Shown one piece after another: positions 63,757-64,000 of a DNA stretch of 64,000 nt. The notes under the pieces were generated by a model that was given only the letters and a program-made list of their open reading frames with translations, searched no databases and had not been told where the DNA came from. Each line of letters opens with the position of its first letter. Within the stretch, counting starts at the first letter, position 1. The stretch spans positions 124,001 through 188,000 of the forward strand of contig NZ_JAESDK010000003.1 in assembly GCF_019249245.1 (NCBI RefSeq), given 5' to 3'. The translations under genes and the position numbers were made by a program. The stretch is from Alteromonas lipotrueiana (GTDB lineage: Bacteria > Pseudomonadota > Gammaproteobacteria > Enterobacterales > Alteromonadaceae).

Positions 63757-64000
63757 TTATACCGTTGCTGGCTTCGCGTCGGAGCGGGTACTTACTGGTG
63801 CGCTTTGAGCAGCAAGTTTACGCTTTGGCGCTGTACGATAATGGGTGCTATACAGGGTTAGTCCGGTGAAGGCGAGCCCGCCTACCAGGTTACCCAAAGC
63901 CGTAGGAATTTCGTTCCATACAAGGTAATCCATTACCGAGAACTCACCGCCCATTATCAAACCAAACGGGAACAAAAACATGTTAACCACAGAGTGTTCA
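63757..64000 (-). CDS. Formate/nitrite transporter (FNT) family channel, C-terminal part
   Basis: The frame is open to the right window edge, so the N-terminal part is missing. The visible 81 residues begin EHSVVNMFLFPFGLIMGG, the last-repeat signature of FocA/NirC channels (normally EH-S-VANMF), followed by the last membrane segment (NLVGGLAFTGLTLYSTHYR) and a basic, Ala/Pro-rich tail. FNT channels carry formate, nitrite or related monovalent anions across the inner membrane. With cynS and nirB downstream, nitrite or cyanate is the likely cargo (inference). Confidence 0.88.
   Translation of the reverse strand, partial: EHSVVNMFLFPFGLIMGGEFSVMDYLVWNEIPTALGNLVGGLAFTGLTLYSTHYRTAPKRKLAAQSAPVSTRSDAKPATV

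Noticed and set aside
1..64000. tRNA, rRNA or CRISPR arrays
   Set aside because: No cloverleaf-like sequence with a TTCRA loop, no rRNA core sequence and no regularly spaced direct repeats were noticed on reading; a dedicated scan was not possible.

Overview
The window looks like a chromosomal segment of a marine gammaproteobacterium of the Alteromonadales (Alteromonas or a close relative). This is inferred from the moderate-to-low GC content, the abundance of TonB-receptor, glycosidase and EAL signalling genes, the tryptophan-halogenase/SapC carbohydrate cluster, and many proteins of the type common in that order. No rRNA, tRNA or CRISPR array was seen. The only mobile DNA seen is a decayed IS4-family element at about 42.66-43.71 kb.

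Layout. 0-3.3 kb: a phytochrome-type histidine kinase cut by the window edge, its Rcp1-like response regulator and a REC-HK-REC-REC hybrid kinase. 3.4-6.7 kb: a set of small envelope and stress proteins (YqjD/YqjE/YqjK-like trio, CC0125-type lipoprotein, DUF2383, DUF1328, a small lipoprotein). 7.3-10.6 kb: an RND/MMPL lipid-type exporter overlapping an MlaA lipoprotein gene. 10.9-16.8 kb: mixed genes (BON-domain protein, endonuclease/exonuclease/phosphatase-fold protein, single REC domain, FrnE/DsbA-like protein, CurA-like reductase). 17.0-21.2 kb: a tightly coupled four-gene operon encoding a cupredoxin, a membrane GGDEF/EAL protein with a degenerate GGDEF, a DUF3034 protein and a lipoprotein truncated haemoglobin. 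21.9-23.1 kb: a divergent Lrp/LysE pair. 23.3-27.3 kb: glpD, glpR and glpK with recognisable GlpR-type operators.

27.4-42.5 kb is a carbohydrate locus: TonB receptor, SSS symporter, halogenase-like flavoprotein and SapC in one operon, then GH42 beta-galactosidase divergent from GH36 alpha-galactosidase, an exported hydrolase and an exported GH97. Three of its promoter regions share a LacI-type palindrome of the form GGGWAAACGWTTMACY, suggesting one absent regulator controls uptake and cleavage of galactosides. 43.7-55.3 kb holds FadL, TetR/EamA, a DUF3360 permease, an MFS transporter, RluF, a DsrE protein and a solitary PrpD.

55.3-64 kb, read leftwards, is an inorganic-nitrogen assimilation cluster: FNT (formate/nitrite) channel, PP2C-kinase fusion protein, cyanase, NirB, NirD, an unrecognised small protein, siroheme methyltransferase CobA and an outer-membrane porin. 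Both nirB and the porin gene are preceded by leaders in which an identical short hairpin with an AACGAA loop overlaps a strong intrinsic terminator. This is the architecture expected for ANTAR-protein (NasT/NasR type) antitermination. The most interesting candidates for new biology are the cupredoxin/EAL/DUF3034/globin operon, the paired nitrogen leaders with the porin as a regulon member, the halogenase/SapC galactoside locus and the unknown gene between nirD and cobA.
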